Source of the DNA: Chitinophaga eiseniae
Lineage (GTDB): Bacteria; Bacteroidota; Bacteroidia; Chitinophagales; Chitinophagaceae
Reading direction: 5' to 3'
Length of the DNA stretch: 64,000 bases
Assembly: GCF_012641265.1 (NCBI RefSeq)
Contig: NZ_JABAHZ010000007.1
Coordinates: 1-64,000 of the forward strand
Positions 43,350 to 51,983 of the stretch are shown in pieces (within the stretch, counting starts at the first letter, position 1; each line of letters opens with the position of its first letter). The notes under the pieces are model-generated. The model worked only from the letters and a program-made list of their open reading frames with translations, made no database searches and was not told the DNA's origin. Made by a program: the position numbers and the translations under genes.

Positions 43350-43568
43350 ATGGCAAAACAGGCACTCATTAAACAGGATGGAATTATATTAGAAGCCTTG
43401 TCGAACGCTATGTTCCGTGTAAAGTTGGAAAATGGGCATGAGATCCTGGCCACCATTTCTGGAAAAATGAGAATGCACTATATACGCATTCTACCAGGAG
43501 ATAAGGTTGGCGTAGAGATGAGCCCATACGATTTGTCAAGAGGCCGTATAATTTTCAGATACAAATAA
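43350..43568 (+). CDS. infA: Translation initiation factor IF-1
   Basis: 72-aa OB-fold protein that blocks the A site during initiation. EALSNAMFRVKLENGHEILATISGKMRMHYIRILPGDKV is the full signature region split by no gap. Confidence 0.97.
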   Translation: MAKQALIKQDGIILEALSNAMFRVKLENGHEILATISGKMRMHYIRILPGDKVGVEMSPYDLSRGRIIFRYK

Positions 43569-43637
43569 GACGGGAAGGGTAGAGGCGACTGGATTTTTAA
43601 TTAAATAAATATCATAACCTTTTATAAAGTAATAATC

Positions 43638-43754
43638 ATGAAGGTAAGAGCTGCAATCAAAAAAAGAAGTGCGGATTGTAAAATAGTTCGTAGAAAAGGT
43701 GTTTTGTTGGTGATCAACAAAAAGAATCCTCGTTTTAAACAACGCCAGGGTTAA
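43638..43754 (+). CDS. rpmJ: 50S ribosomal protein L36 (zinc-free type)
   Basis: 38 codons, too short for a usual ORF cutoff. The product starts MKVRAAIKKRSADCK and ends NPRFKQRQG, which is diagnostic for L36. Only one Cys (C14) remains of the CxxC...CxxxxH zinc site of classical L36. Placed 69 nt after infA and 57 nt before rpsM, as expected. Confidence 0.95.
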   Translation: MKVRAAIKKRSADCKIVRRKGVLLVINKKNPRFKQRQG

Positions 43755-43811
43755 TCGGTTCCCCAACGGAATTTGATTTTTTAATCAGAATCATAAAATC
43801 AAAATAGAAAT

Positions 43812-44192
43812 ATGGCACGTATAGCCGGTATAGATCTTCCTAAAAATAAAAGAGGAGAAATTGGCCTCACCTATATCTTTGGTATAGGCCGTTCTACCGC
43901 CCAATATATCCTGAACAAGGCGGAAATTGATGTAAATAAAAAGGTGCGGGAGTGGAATGATGATGAACAAGCTGCCATCCGTAACATTATCAACGGAGAG
44001 TTCAAGGTAGAGGGTCAGCTGCGTTCTGAAGTACAAATGAATATCAAGCGTTTGCTGGATATCGCTTGCTACCGCGGTCTGCGTCACAGGAAAGGCTTAC
44101 CGGTAAGAGGTCAGCGTACACGTACCAACAGCCGTACCCGTAAAGGTAAACGTAAGACAGTGGCTGGTAAGAAAAAAGCAACTAAGAAGTAA
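43812..44192 (+). CDS. rpsM: 30S ribosomal protein S13
   Basis: 126 aa, P-site tRNA contact and intersubunit bridge B1. RIAGIDLPKNKRGEIGLTYIFGIGRS and RGLRHRKGLPVRGQRTRTNSRTRKG are typical. Confidence 0.97.
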   Translation: MARIAGIDLPKNKRGEIGLTYIFGIGRSTAQYILNKAEIDVNKKVREWNDDEQAAIRNIINGEFKVEGQLRSEVQMNIKRLLDIACYRGLRHRKGLPVRGQRTRTNSRTRKGKRKTVAGKKKATKK

Positions 44193-44300
44193 TAAATAAA
44201 ATCCCAGGTTGAAATCCCAATTCCGAATCAGAGGGGTTTCAATGGCTGTGAGTCGTGTAAATTTGGGATCTGGAATTTCATATTTGGAATTTAAATCATT

Positions 44301-44702
44301 ATGGCAAAAGCAAATAATACAAAAACTGCTGCTAGTAAGAAAAGAGTAGTAAAAGTTGATAACTACGGAGATGTTCATATCTCTGCCAGCTTTAACAACA
44401 TCATCGTGAGCATTACCAACAAGCACGGTCAGGTTATTTCCTGGTCTTCTGCAGGTAAAATGGGCTTCAGAGGTTCTAAAAAGAACACTCCATATGCAGC
44501 TCAGCTGGCTGCACAGGATGCTGCTAAAGTAGCTATGGACTCAGGTCTGAAAAGAGCAGATGTTTTTGTTAAAGGACCAGGAGCTGGCCGTGAAAGCGCT
44601 ATCCGTGCGATCGCCAACTCAGGTATCGAAGTGAACATGATTAAAGACGTTACGCCTTTACCTCACAACGGTTGCCGTCCTCCCAAGAAAAGAAGAGTAT
44701 AG
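44301..44702 (+). CDS. rpsK: 30S ribosomal protein S11
   Basis: 133 aa, platform protein near the mRNA exit. HISASFNNIIVSITNKHGQVI and RDVTPLPHNGCRPPKKRRV-type end (here KDVTPLPHNGC) identify it. A 16-bp stem-loop follows. Confidence 0.97.
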   Translation: MAKANNTKTAASKKRVVKVDNYGDVHISASFNNIIVSITNKHGQVISWSSAGKMGFRGSKKNTPYAAQLAAQDAAKVAMDSGLKRADVFVKGPGAGRESAIRAIANSGIEVNMIKDVTPLPHNGCRPPKKRRV

Positions 44703-44721
44703 GAATATATATTCACTGCAT

Positions 44722-44757
44722 CCAGATACCAGGTTTCTTTCGAAATTTGGTATCTGG
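44722..44757 (+). other. Stem-loop between rpsK and rpsD
   Basis: CCAGATACCAGGTTTC pairs with GAAATTTGGTATCTGG (16 pairs, two G.T). No U-tract, so probably not a terminator. Confidence 0.78.
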
Positions 44758-44857
44758 ACTTTGTAGTTTAATATTTGACAATGGGTGCATGATCAGGTTT
44801 TCAGATTTTTTGAAGAGCATGCATCATTAACTAAAAAATCTAAAGTATATTTAAATC

Positions 44858-45463
44858 ATGGCAAGGTACACAGGACCAAAGACCAAAATTTCCAGAATTT
44901 TTGGTGAACCCATTCTCGGTAATGGTAAGTATTTAAGCAAAAACAGCAACCCTCCGGGTCAGCATGGTGCTAACCGTAAACGCAAACAATTAGGCGAATA
45001 CGCACTGCAGCTGAGAGAAAAACAAAAAGCTAAGTATACCTATGGTTTGCTGGAACGCCAGTTCCGTAACCTGTTCGACGAAGCTACCCGTAGAAAAGGT
45101 GTTGCCGGTGAGGTATTGATCAAACTGCTGGAAGCCCGTCTGGATAACACTGTTTTCCGTCTGGGTATCGCTCCTAGCCGTCCTGCTGCCCGTCAGCTGG
45201 TTTCTCACAAACACGTTACTGTTAACGGTATCGTAGTAAACACTCCTTCATTCCAACTGAAACCAGGAGATGTTATCAGCCTGAAAAATAAAACAGCAAA
45301 CAATTCTGCACTGACCAGCGTTATTCGTGGAAAAAATCCAAAATTCAGCTGGCTGGATTGGAATGAAAAAGAAATGAAAGGTGTATTCATTGCTTATCCT
45401 GAGAGAGAGAGCGTTCCTGAAAATATCAAGGAACAACTGATCGTAGAATTGTACTCTAAGTAA
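44858..45463 (+). CDS. rpsD: 30S ribosomal protein S4
   Basis: 201 aa, initiates 16S 5'-domain assembly. S4 RNA-binding domain RLDNTVFRLGIAPSRPAARQLVSHKHVTVNGIVV is clear. The N terminus lacks the zinc-binding Cys cluster of the C+ form. Also a transcriptional antiterminator for rRNA in other bacteria. Confidence 0.97.
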   Translation: MARYTGPKTKISRIFGEPILGNGKYLSKNSNPPGQHGANRKRKQLGEYALQLREKQKAKYTYGLLERQFRNLFDEATRRKGVAGEVLIKLLEARLDNTVFRLGIAPSRPAARQLVSHKHVTVNGIVVNTPSFQLKPGDVISLKNKTANNSALTSVIRGKNPKFSWLDWNEKEMKGVFIAYPERESVPENIKEQLIVELYSK

Positions 45464-45470
45464 TAAATAA

Positions 45471-45500
45471 TTAGTCCATGACTCCCAGGTCATGGACTAA
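45471..45500 (+). other. Stem-loop between rpsD and rpoA
   Basis: TTAGTCCATGAC/GTCATGGACTAA, a perfect 12-bp stem starting 7 nt after the rpsD stop and not followed by Ts. Confidence 0.8.
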
Positions 45501-45532
45501 CCTCATATTTAACAAATAAATCAATCATATCA

Positions 45533-46528
45533 ATGGCAATTTTAAATTTCCAGAAACCTGATAAGATCGTATTGCAGAAGTCTACCGACTTTGAAGCTCA
45601 ATTCGAGTTCCGTCCATTAGAACCAGGTTATGCTGTGACTGTCGGTAATGCGTTACGTCGCGTACTGTTGTCTTCTTTGGAGGGCTATGCCATTGTGGGT
45701 ATTAAAATTGAAGGAGCAGATCACGAGTTCGCTACGCTGAAAGGTGTTACGGAAGACGTTACTGAGATTATCCTGAACCTGAAACAGGTTCGCTTCAAGA
45801 AAATCTCTGAGAGTGATGTAACGAACGAAAAGATCACGCTGTCGATCAAGGGTAAAACAGAATTCCGTGCGGATATGATTGAAAAAGCCACCAGTGCTTT
45901 CCAGATCATGAATCCTGAGCTGTTAATCTGCACCCTGGATCCTTCTGCCAAGCTGGATATTGAACTGACTATCGGTAAAGGCCGTGGTTATGTTCCGGCA
46001 GAGGAAAACAAACCCAAAGATGCAGTATTTGGCTACATCGCGATCGACTCTATCTTTACGCCCATCAAAAACGTAAAGTACAGCATAGAAAATACCCGTG
46101 TGGAACAAAAAACCGACTATGAGAAACTCGTTATGGAGGTGATCACCGACGGTACTATCCACCCAGAAGAAGCAGTGAAACAGGCGTCCCGCATCCTCAT
46201 TCAGCACCTGATGATCATTACTGATGAAAACATCAGCTTTGATACCAAGGATACTGAAAAAGAAGATGTAGTAGACGAACAAACACTGCAACTGCGTAAG
46301 ATACTGAAAACACCACTGGAAGATCTCGATCTGAGCGTACGTGCATTCAACTGTCTGAAAGCAGCTAAGATCAACTCCCTCAGCGAACTGGTTCAATACG
46401 AACAGGAAGAACTGATGAAGTTCAGAAACTTCGGTCAGAAATCCCTTAGCGAAATTGAACAGGTATTAGGCGAAAGAGGTCTGCACTTCGGTATGGATCT
46501 GTCTAAACTGAAGCTCGAAGAAGAATAG
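45533..46528 (+). CDS. rpoA: RNA polymerase alpha subunit
   Basis: 331 aa. N-terminal assembly domain (RPLEPGYAVTVGNALRRVLLSSLEGYAIVG) and C-terminal domain (LDLSVRAFNCLKAAKINSLSELVQYEQEELMKFRNFGQKSLSEI) are joined by an acidic linker. Standard alpha-operon position. Confidence 0.98.
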   Translation: MAILNFQKPDKIVLQKSTDFEAQFEFRPLEPGYAVTVGNALRRVLLSSLEGYAIVGIKIEGADHEFATLKGVTEDVTEIILNLKQVRFKKISESDVTNEKITLSIKGKTEFRADMIEKATSAFQIMNPELLICTLDPSAKLDIELTIGKGRGYVPAEENKPKDAVFGYIAIDSIFTPIKNVKYSIENTRVEQKTDYEKLVMEVITDGTIHPEEAVKQASRILIQHLMIITDENISFDTKDTEKEDVVDEQTLQLRKILKTPLEDLDLSVRAFNCLKAAKINSLSELVQYEQEELMKFRNFGQKSLSEIEQVLGERGLHFGMDLSKLKLEEE

Positions 46529-46538
46529 TAAATTTTTG

Positions 46539-46580
46539 TGTTAAGCCAAAGCTTTGCAATCTGCAGATGCTTTGGCTTAA
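46539..46580 (+). other. Stem-loop between rpoA and rplQ
   Basis: GTTAAGCCAAAGC/GCTTTGGCTTAAC, a perfect 13-bp stem with a 16-nt loop. No U-tract. Confidence 0.8.
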
Positions 46581-46642
46581 CCGCTTTATATCAACAATAC
46601 CTTGCAATTCCTGACACGGTGTAAGGTCTAAAACAAAATGTC

Positions 46643-47137
46643 ATGCGTCACGGAGTTAAATTAAACAAATTAAGCAGAACTGCTTCTCACCGTAAAGCCC
46701 TGATGTCTAATCTGGCTTGCGAACTGATCAGCCACAAACGTATCACTACTACACTGGCAAAGGCGAAAGCCCTGCGTGTGTATGTTGAACCACTGCTGAC
46801 AAGAGGCAAAACCGATTCTACCCACAACCGTAGAATTGTGTTCAGCTACCTGCAGGATAAAGAAGCTATCAAGGAACTGTTCAGTACGATCAGTGAAAAA
46901 ATAGCTACCCGTCCTGGTGGTTACACCCGTATCATTAAATTAGGCAAACGTGTGGGCGATAACGCAGAAGTTGCACTGATTGAACTGGTAGATTTCAACG
47001 AAATCTATGGTAAAACAGAAGAAAAAGCTGCTGCTAAGAAAACCCGTCGCGCTGGAGGTGCTAAGAAGAAAGCTGCAGAAGATGCAACTGAAACTAAAGC
47101 TGCTGATACTGCAACAGAAGAAAAATCTGCTGAGTAA
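46643..47137 (+). CDS. rplQ: 50S ribosomal protein L17
   Basis: 164 aa, tunnel-exit protein. MRHGVKLNKLSRTASHRKALMSNLACELISHKRI is diagnostic. A Lys/Ala/Glu-rich tail (about 40 residues) extends it beyond the usual 120-130, as in many Bacteroidota. Last gene of the ribosomal block; a terminator follows. Confidence 0.97.
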   Translation: MRHGVKLNKLSRTASHRKALMSNLACELISHKRITTTLAKAKALRVYVEPLLTRGKTDSTHNRRIVFSYLQDKEAIKELFSTISEKIATRPGGYTRIIKLGKRVGDNAEVALIELVDFNEIYGKTEEKAAAKKTRRAGGAKKKAAEDATETKAADTATEEKSAE

Positions 47138-47157
47138 TCTTATATCAACGATACGAG

Positions 47158-47189
47158 AAAAAGGACAAAGCCTGGCTTTGTCCTTTTTT
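47158..47189 (+). terminator. Terminator of the ribosomal block
   Basis: AAAGGACAAAGCC/GGCTTTGTCCTTT followed by TTT, 20 nt after the rplQ stop. Confidence 0.9.
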
Positions 47190-47243
47190 ATGCGCTTATA
47201 AATGTATATATTTCGTAATATTACAGTAGATAATGATAGTCCT

Positions 47244-48068
47244 ATGAAATACCTGCGTTGCGATAGCTGTGGACACACCAACCCGCTTAAATCTGAATAC
47301 CTGACCTTTTGTGACGCCTGTGGCAAAAAGTTGCCGAACATCTATGCAGATTGGCGAAAACATCATCCTATGGCTTCCTTCCCTGAATATGTCCGGGAAG
47401 TGGGCATCTCTCTTCAAAAGGAAAAAACAAATATTTTCACCTGGGCCCGACGGCAATGGGAGCCTGCTAACCGGGGAAAGGTATTTTTGTTTATGGGCAT
47501 TTTCGTGGCATTACTGGCAGTAACCGGCACGTTATTCGGGAAAAGAGCGGTATTTACGTTTATTTATCCCAAGGTGCCCTCCAGTAGCTTGTATAACAGC
47601 TGGCAAACAGCTACTATTGGCCGGCAGGCCCTGGAAATCAGTACCCCGGTAAAGTTATGGGTACACGACCAGCCACTGGAAGGAGAGGAGGCAAAAATGA
47701 TCGAATATGCCAAAAGTTACCGGAATGAAGAAGGCGGAGGCATTCGTATCGCAGTGAATATGTACAGCTATCTCAGTAAAGTGACCAATACCCTGGAAGA
47801 AGCCATTGCCGACTCCCATAATAGCATGCAGTTAAAGGAAAACGCCTCCGATGTTCAGTGTAAGTCTGTGCCAGTGCTGATTTCCGGCACACAAGGCATC
47901 CTGGAAGAGGGGAATTATATGTATAAAGGAGGTATCCGGCTGGCATTTTGCAACCTGGTAATGATTAAAGGTAGTAACCGCTGGCAAATACAGATCAGCT
48001 ATCGCGACGACGATGAAATCGGGCGCCAGGTGGCACAAAGAGTATTAAAATCTGTAAAAATTAAGTAA
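47244..48068 (+). CDS. Zinc-ribbon membrane protein (unknown function)
   Basis: 274 aa from ATG 47244 (MKYLRCDSCGH); an earlier start at 47202 overlaps a TATATTTC promoter-like box and is less likely. Two CxxC pairs (CDSCGH...CDACGK) at the N terminus form a zinc ribbon. A membrane helix (VFLFMGIFVALLAVTGTLF) follows, and the rest is probably outside the membrane. The C-terminal part has no family I can name. It has a separate promoter from the ribosomal block. Confidence 0.75.
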   Translation: MKYLRCDSCGHTNPLKSEYLTFCDACGKKLPNIYADWRKHHPMASFPEYVREVGISLQKEKTNIFTWARRQWEPANRGKVFLFMGIFVALLAVTGTLFGKRAVFTFIYPKVPSSSLYNSWQTATIGRQALEISTPVKLWVHDQPLEGEEAKMIEYAKSYRNEEGGGIRIAVNMYSYLSKVTNTLEEAIADSHNSMQLKENASDVQCKSVPVLISGTQGILEEGNYMYKGGIRLAFCNLVMIKGSNRWQIQISYRDDDEIGRQVAQRVLKSVKIK

Positions 48069-48116
48069 CATATCAATTTCCGGGAAAAAAAATCTGTAAT
48101 TAACTGTTGCATTTCA

Positions 48117-48124
48117 TACCTTTG
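48117..48124 (+). promoter_or_regulatory. -7 box of the carA promoter
   Basis: TACCTTTG, the same octamer as rpsL, fusA and rpsJ. Transcription would start near 48129, at GG followed by six Ts, and immediately enter the hairpin at 48141-48178. No TTG at 19 nt. Confidence 0.7.
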
Positions 48125-48140
48125 CACGGTTTTTTATCCG

Positions 48141-48178
48141 AACCTTCAGGGCTTTTTGTACCCTTGAAGGTTTTTTTT
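48141..48178 (+). terminator. Terminator-like hairpin in the carA leader
   Basis: AACCTTCAGGG pairs with CCCTTGAAGGTT and is followed by eight Ts. It lies between the carA promoter box and the carA start, so it is either an attenuator of carA or a terminator for the gene before it. Confidence 0.85.
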
Positions 48179-48206
48179 AAAATATAAAACAAGACAGATA
48201 CCAGAA

Positions 48207-49319
48207 ATGCCTCAGACAAGAACCATCCAACCTGCCATACTGCTGTTAGACGACGGTACGGTTTTTCAGGGAAAAGCTTTTGGAAAAATTGGCACTGCAG
48301 CCGGTGAATTAGCTTTCAATACCGGTATGACGGGTTACCAGGAAGTGTTTACGGACCCTTCTTATAAAGGACAGGTACTTATAATGAACAACTGTTACAT
48401 CGGAAACTATGGTACCAAGAAAGACGATGTAGAGAGCGGCAGTGTAAAGATCAATGGTTTGATCGCCAAGAATATCGCATACAACTATTCCAGGAAAATG
48501 GCAGACGCTTCCCTGGAAACGTTCCTGACCGATAATAACCTGGTGGCTATTTACGACGTAGATACCCGTGCCCTCGTATCACACATTCGCAGCAAAGGCG
48601 CCATGAACTGCATCATCTCTTCGGCTATCCTTGATGTAGAGCAACTGAAAGCAGAACTGGCAAAAGTACCTTCTATGGAAGGATTGGCGCTGTGCAAAGA
48701 GGTAACTACTACCGAGGTGTACAATGTTGGAGATCCTAATGCCGACATCCGCATTGCGGTACTGGACAACGGTGTGAAAAGAAATATGCTGAAATGCCTG
48801 TCTGATAAGGGCGCTTACCTGCAGGTATTCCCTACAGACACTGCGTTTGAAGCTTGCGAAGAATTTAAACCACATGCCTATTTCATCTCTAACGGCCCTG
48901 GAGATCCGGCTCCGCTGACCTACGCAGTGGATACGGTGAAAAAGATCCTGGCAGCGGAAAGGCCTATGTTTGGTATTTGCCTGGGGCATCAGTTGTTGGC
49001 CCTGGCTAATGGCATCCCTACTTATAAAATGCACCATGGCCACCGCGGATTGAATCACCCGGTTAAAAACCTGAAAACAGGCCTTTGTGAAATCACTACC
49101 CAGAACCATGGTTTCGCAGTAGATCCTAAAGCAGTAGCAGCGAGCGAAAATGTGGAAGTAACCCACATTAACCTCAATGATAATTCTGTGGAAGGTATCC
49201 GTATCAAAAATAAGCCAGCGTTCAGTGTACAATATCACCCGGAATCAACTCCTGGTCCATTTGATAGCCGTTACCTGTTCGATGATTTCTTTGAAATGAT
49301 CAAAGCCCATAAAGCATAA
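48207..49319 (+). CDS. carA: Carbamoyl-phosphate synthase small subunit
   Basis: Glutaminase subunit that feeds ammonia to CarB for pyrimidine and arginine synthesis. 370 aa. The class I amidotransferase triad is Cys258 (MFGICLGHQLLALA), His344 and Glu346 (VQYHPES). carB is not adjacent in this window. Expression probably depends on passage through the leader hairpin at 48141-48178. Confidence 0.96.
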   Translation: MPQTRTIQPAILLLDDGTVFQGKAFGKIGTAAGELAFNTGMTGYQEVFTDPSYKGQVLIMNNCYIGNYGTKKDDVESGSVKINGLIAKNIAYNYSRKMADASLETFLTDNNLVAIYDVDTRALVSHIRSKGAMNCIISSAILDVEQLKAELAKVPSMEGLALCKEVTTTEVYNVGDPNADIRIAVLDNGVKRNMLKCLSDKGAYLQVFPTDTAFEACEEFKPHAYFISNGPGDPAPLTYAVDTVKKILAAERPMFGICLGHQLLALANGIPTYKMHHGHRGLNHPVKNLKTGLCEITTQNHGFAVDPKAVAASENVEVTHINLNDNSVEGIRIKNKPAFSVQYHPESTPGPFDSRYLFDDFFEMIKAHKA

Positions 49320-49358
49320 GTCATTTTTCAGACTATCTGAAGCATTCATATTACTACC

Positions 49359-49403
49359 GAGCGAAGAACAATGCCTGACCGCATTTGTCTTCGCTCTTTT
49401 TTT
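49359..49403 (+). terminator. Terminator of carA
   Basis: GAGCGAAGA/TCTTCGCTC stem followed by seven Ts. Confidence 0.88.
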
Positions 49404-49415
49404 AGGTTATTTCTC

Positions 49416-49482
49416 GAAAAAACGAAACGGTCCCGAAGAATCGGGACCGTTGCATTTTAAAATTCCACGTTATGAAAACAAA
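49416..49482 (-). ncRNA. Putative small RNA 1
   Basis: On the minus strand a conserved segment (TTTTCATAACGTGGAATTT) is followed by a hairpin ACGGTCCCGA/TCGGGACCGT and a T-rich tail. A TAATTTCG box (49483-49490) lies just upstream. Same layout as small RNA 2, 200 bp away. Confidence 0.5.
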
Positions 49483-49636
49483 CGAAATTACTACAACACG
49501 AGGTGTAGGTTTTCTCGCCCGTTTTATTACATAACAATATTATAGAAAAAAGGTCAACGAAAAGGGGAATATTTTTGGAATAATGGTGTAAAATGGAAGT
49601 TTTTGAAGTTTTTACGGAGATAATGGGAATATTGGG

Positions 49637-49703
49637 CAAAAAAATACGGCTCTGTGATCAGAGCCGTTTGCCTTTATAAATTCCACGTTATGAAAAACTG
49701 ATA
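49637..49703 (-). ncRNA. Putative small RNA 2
   Basis: On the minus strand TTTTTCATAACGTGGAATTT is followed by hairpin ACGGCTCTG/CAGAGCCGT and a seven-T run. The stem differs in sequence from that of small RNA 1 but stays paired, while the 5' part is identical, as expected for a duplicated RNA gene. Confidence 0.55.
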
Positions 49704-49711
49704 CAAAAATA
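49704..49711 (-). promoter_or_regulatory. -7 box for small RNA 2
   Basis: TATTTTTG on the minus strand matches TAnnTTTG, 7 nt before the conserved 5' segment. Confidence 0.55.
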
Positions 49712-50067
49712 CGATATTTTGCTAAAACGTTTTAGTTATTCTTTGAGTTTTACAGAAGATTGATAAATCTTTCTTGTAATGACTAGTCAAAGGTCGGACC
49801 AAATAAACGTTATAAGAAATAAAGCAGGTTAAATTTTTCTTAAACAAGTTTAGATTTTGCCCGATATCGTATATGTAAATATTTTTATAATTCGATATTT
49901 TTTGTCGTTGTTGTTATTTACATATCAAATGTACGAAACAAAACATCAAAATTCCAAGCATCTGGTGTTAAATAATTGCATTTTGTTTTAAAAAACACAC
50001 ATTAATTTATTCATAATGTGTTTTTAGTCTCTTTTATGAATGCTTATGCCTGGTTTTATAATAAAAA

Positions 50068-51267
50068 TTATTTGGTAGTTCTGCCGGGATATATTTCCAA
50101 TGCTTTTTCCAGGCAGACCATTGCGTGACGAATGTCTGTGGTATTAAGCACATAGGCTAACCGCACTTCATTTTTACCTAATCCGGGGGTAGCATAAAAG
50201 CCGGTAGCTGGCGCCATCATTACGGTCTGCCCTTCATAAGAGAAAGATTCCAGCATCCATTGGCAGAATTTATCAGTATCGTCGATAGGAAGACGGGCAA
50301 TAGCATAAAAAGCACCTCCAGGATTAGGACAGAACACACCCGGAATGTCGTTGAGCATTTTTACCAATATATCCCGGCGGCTCATGTATTCTGCTTTGAT
50401 ACCATCAAAATAGTCGGCTGGCAGATCTACTGCAGCTTCACCTGCAATCTGTGCAAAGGAAGGAGGACTCAGACGGGCCTGGGCAAATTTCATGGCTGCA
50501 TCCAATACCGTTTGATTTTTGGTAACAAAGGCACCTATACGTCCGCCGCAGGCACTGTATCTTTTGGAAATCGTATCCATCAGGATGACATTGTCTTCCA
50601 TTCCTTCCAGGTTCATCGCGGAGAAGTGCGTACCGGTATAGCAAAATTCGCGGTAGGCTTCATCAGAAAAGAGGAACAGGTTATGTTTCAAACACAACTG
50701 CTTCAGTACTTCCATCTCTTCTTTGCTATAAAGATACCCGGTAGGGTTATTAGGATTACAGATGAGAATAGCTTTGGTACGCGGTGTAATAGCTTTCTCA
50801 AAGTCTGACATAGCAGGCAACGCAAAGCCGGTTTCAATACTGGCGGTGATCGTTTTAATCTTCACTTCCGCTTCCACTGCAAAACCATTGTAGTTGGCAT
50901 AAAAAGGTTCGGGCACAATGATTTCATCTCCCGGATCGAGGCAGGCCATGAATGCAAATACAATGGCTTCAGAGCCGCCGGTCGTAACAATGATCTGGTT
51001 GTGGTGGAGAGAGATATTGAATCTTTCATAGTAGCTCACCAGTTTACGGCGATAGCTTTCATTACCCGCGCTGTGGCTGTATTCCAGGATTTTGAAATCG
51101 GAATGACGTACAGCATCCAGTATTGGTTTGGGTGTTTCAATGTCCGGCTGACCGATGTTCAGGTGGTATACTTTAACCCCTCTTTTCTTGGCTGCTTCAG
51201 CAAATGGGACAAGTTTTCTGATGGGAGAAGGTGGCATTTGCTCTCCTCTCTGACTAATGGTAGGCAT
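50068..51267 (-). CDS. Class I PLP aminotransferase (AspC-like)
   Basis: 399-aa aminotransferase. Catalytic Lys235 is in DTISKRYSACGGRIG, with Asn in NPNNPTGYLYS, Asp202/Tyr205 in SDEAYREF and Arg for the substrate carboxylate in RLAYV. The pattern is close to aspartate/aromatic aminotransferases of the Igamma group, but the amino acid used cannot be read. Second in a minus-strand pair after the DUF1573 gene, with a terminator between. Confidence 0.9.
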   Translation of the reverse strand: MPTISQRGEQMPPSPIRKLVPFAEAAKKRGVKVYHLNIGQPDIETPKPILDAVRHSDFKILEYSHSAGNESYRRKLVSYYERFNISLHHNQIIVTTGGSEAIVFAFMACLDPGDEIIVPEPFYANYNGFAVEAEVKIKTITASIETGFALPAMSDFEKAITPRTKAILICNPNNPTGYLYSKEEMEVLKQLCLKHNLFLFSDEAYREFCYTGTHFSAMNLEGMEDNVILMDTISKRYSACGGRIGAFVTKNQTVLDAAMKFAQARLSPPSFAQIAGEAAVDLPADYFDGIKAEYMSRRDILVKMLNDIPGVFCPNPGGAFYAIARLPIDDTDKFCQWMLESFSYEGQTVMMAPATGFYATPGLGKNEVRLAYVLNTTDIRHAMVCLEKALEIYPGRTTK

Positions 51268-51326
51268 AAAATTGTTTTGATCTTTTGCGGTACAAATATA
51301 GGGGTATAGGGGATACTATAGGCAAC

Positions 51327-51361
51327 AAAAAAACCTTACAGCATTGGGCTGTAAGGTTTTA
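51327..51361 (-). terminator. Terminator between DUF1573 and aminotransferase genes
   Basis: AAAACCTTACAGC/GCTGTAAGGTTTT, 13-bp stem with T-runs on both strands. Confidence 0.88.
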
Positions 51362-51379
51362 ATATCTTATGGGAGACGA

Positions 51380-51790
51380 TTATTTGTTGGCAGCGCTTAC
51401 TGTACCGGTCAGGTGCAGTTCTTTATCCTGGTCAACACCTCTGAATTTCACCCAGATGGTTTTGTTCTGTTGGCCTAAGCTGTTAGCGCTGTAAGTAGCA
51501 GTAACTTTACCTTTTTTACCAGGCAGAATAGGTTCCTGTGTCCATTTGGGAGTGGTGCAACCGCAGCTTGCGCGGGCAGCTTCGATCAATACAGGTTCTT
51601 TGGAAATGTTGGTGAATTCGAAATCAGCGGTCACTGGTTTGTTGAAGTCAGTTTTACCAAAATCGACAGTTTCTTTGGCAAACTTTACTTTGGTGTCAGT
51701 CGGATTTTGAGCTGGTGCAGATTGAGCCCACAGTGCTGTTGTCAGCAGCATGCTCGCAAACAGGGATAAGATAAATTTTTTCATTTTCAT
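51380..51790 (-). CDS. DUF1573 secreted protein
   Basis: 136 aa with signal peptide (MKMKKFILSLFASMLLTTAL, cleavage near AQS). The DUF1573 pattern is complete: VDFGKTDFNKPVTADFEFTN, then the Cys motif ASCGCTTPKWTQEPILPGKKG. Predicted Ig-like beta sandwich in the periplasm or on the surface. Role unknown in the family. Confidence 0.88.
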   Translation of the reverse strand: MKMKKFILSLFASMLLTTALWAQSAPAQNPTDTKVKFAKETVDFGKTDFNKPVTADFEFTNISKEPVLIEAARASCGCTTPKWTQEPILPGKKGKVTATYSANSLGQQNKTIWVKFRGVDQDKELHLTGTVSAANK

Positions 51791-51983
51791 ATGATGGTTT
51801 TAATGCGACCGTTAAAAAATATTGATATCTTTCTTGGTATGAACAAATTTACGGCCAAAAAGTATTATAAACCTTACAATTTATTAAAATCTTATTAAAA
51901 AAAATCAGATTATTTTAAATGGTGGAATCGTCCCGTTTTTCTACTGTATAATTAACCTTACTTTTGTACTTTAACCATGAGGC

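Larger units (their letters stand above)
49320..50067. other. Intergenic region carA to aminotransferase
   Basis: 748 bp with no convincing protein gene. It holds the carA terminator, two tandem minus-strand small RNA candidates, and from 49720 an AT-rich stretch in which I see no clear signal. A 20-codon plus-strand ORF (49472-49534) overlaps small RNA 1 and is probably chance. Confidence 0.6.

Noticed and set aside
49472..49534. 20-codon plus-strand ORF after the carA terminator
   Set aside because: It overlaps small RNA candidate 1; the second copy of the shared segment has a stop after three codons, so the ORF is not conserved.
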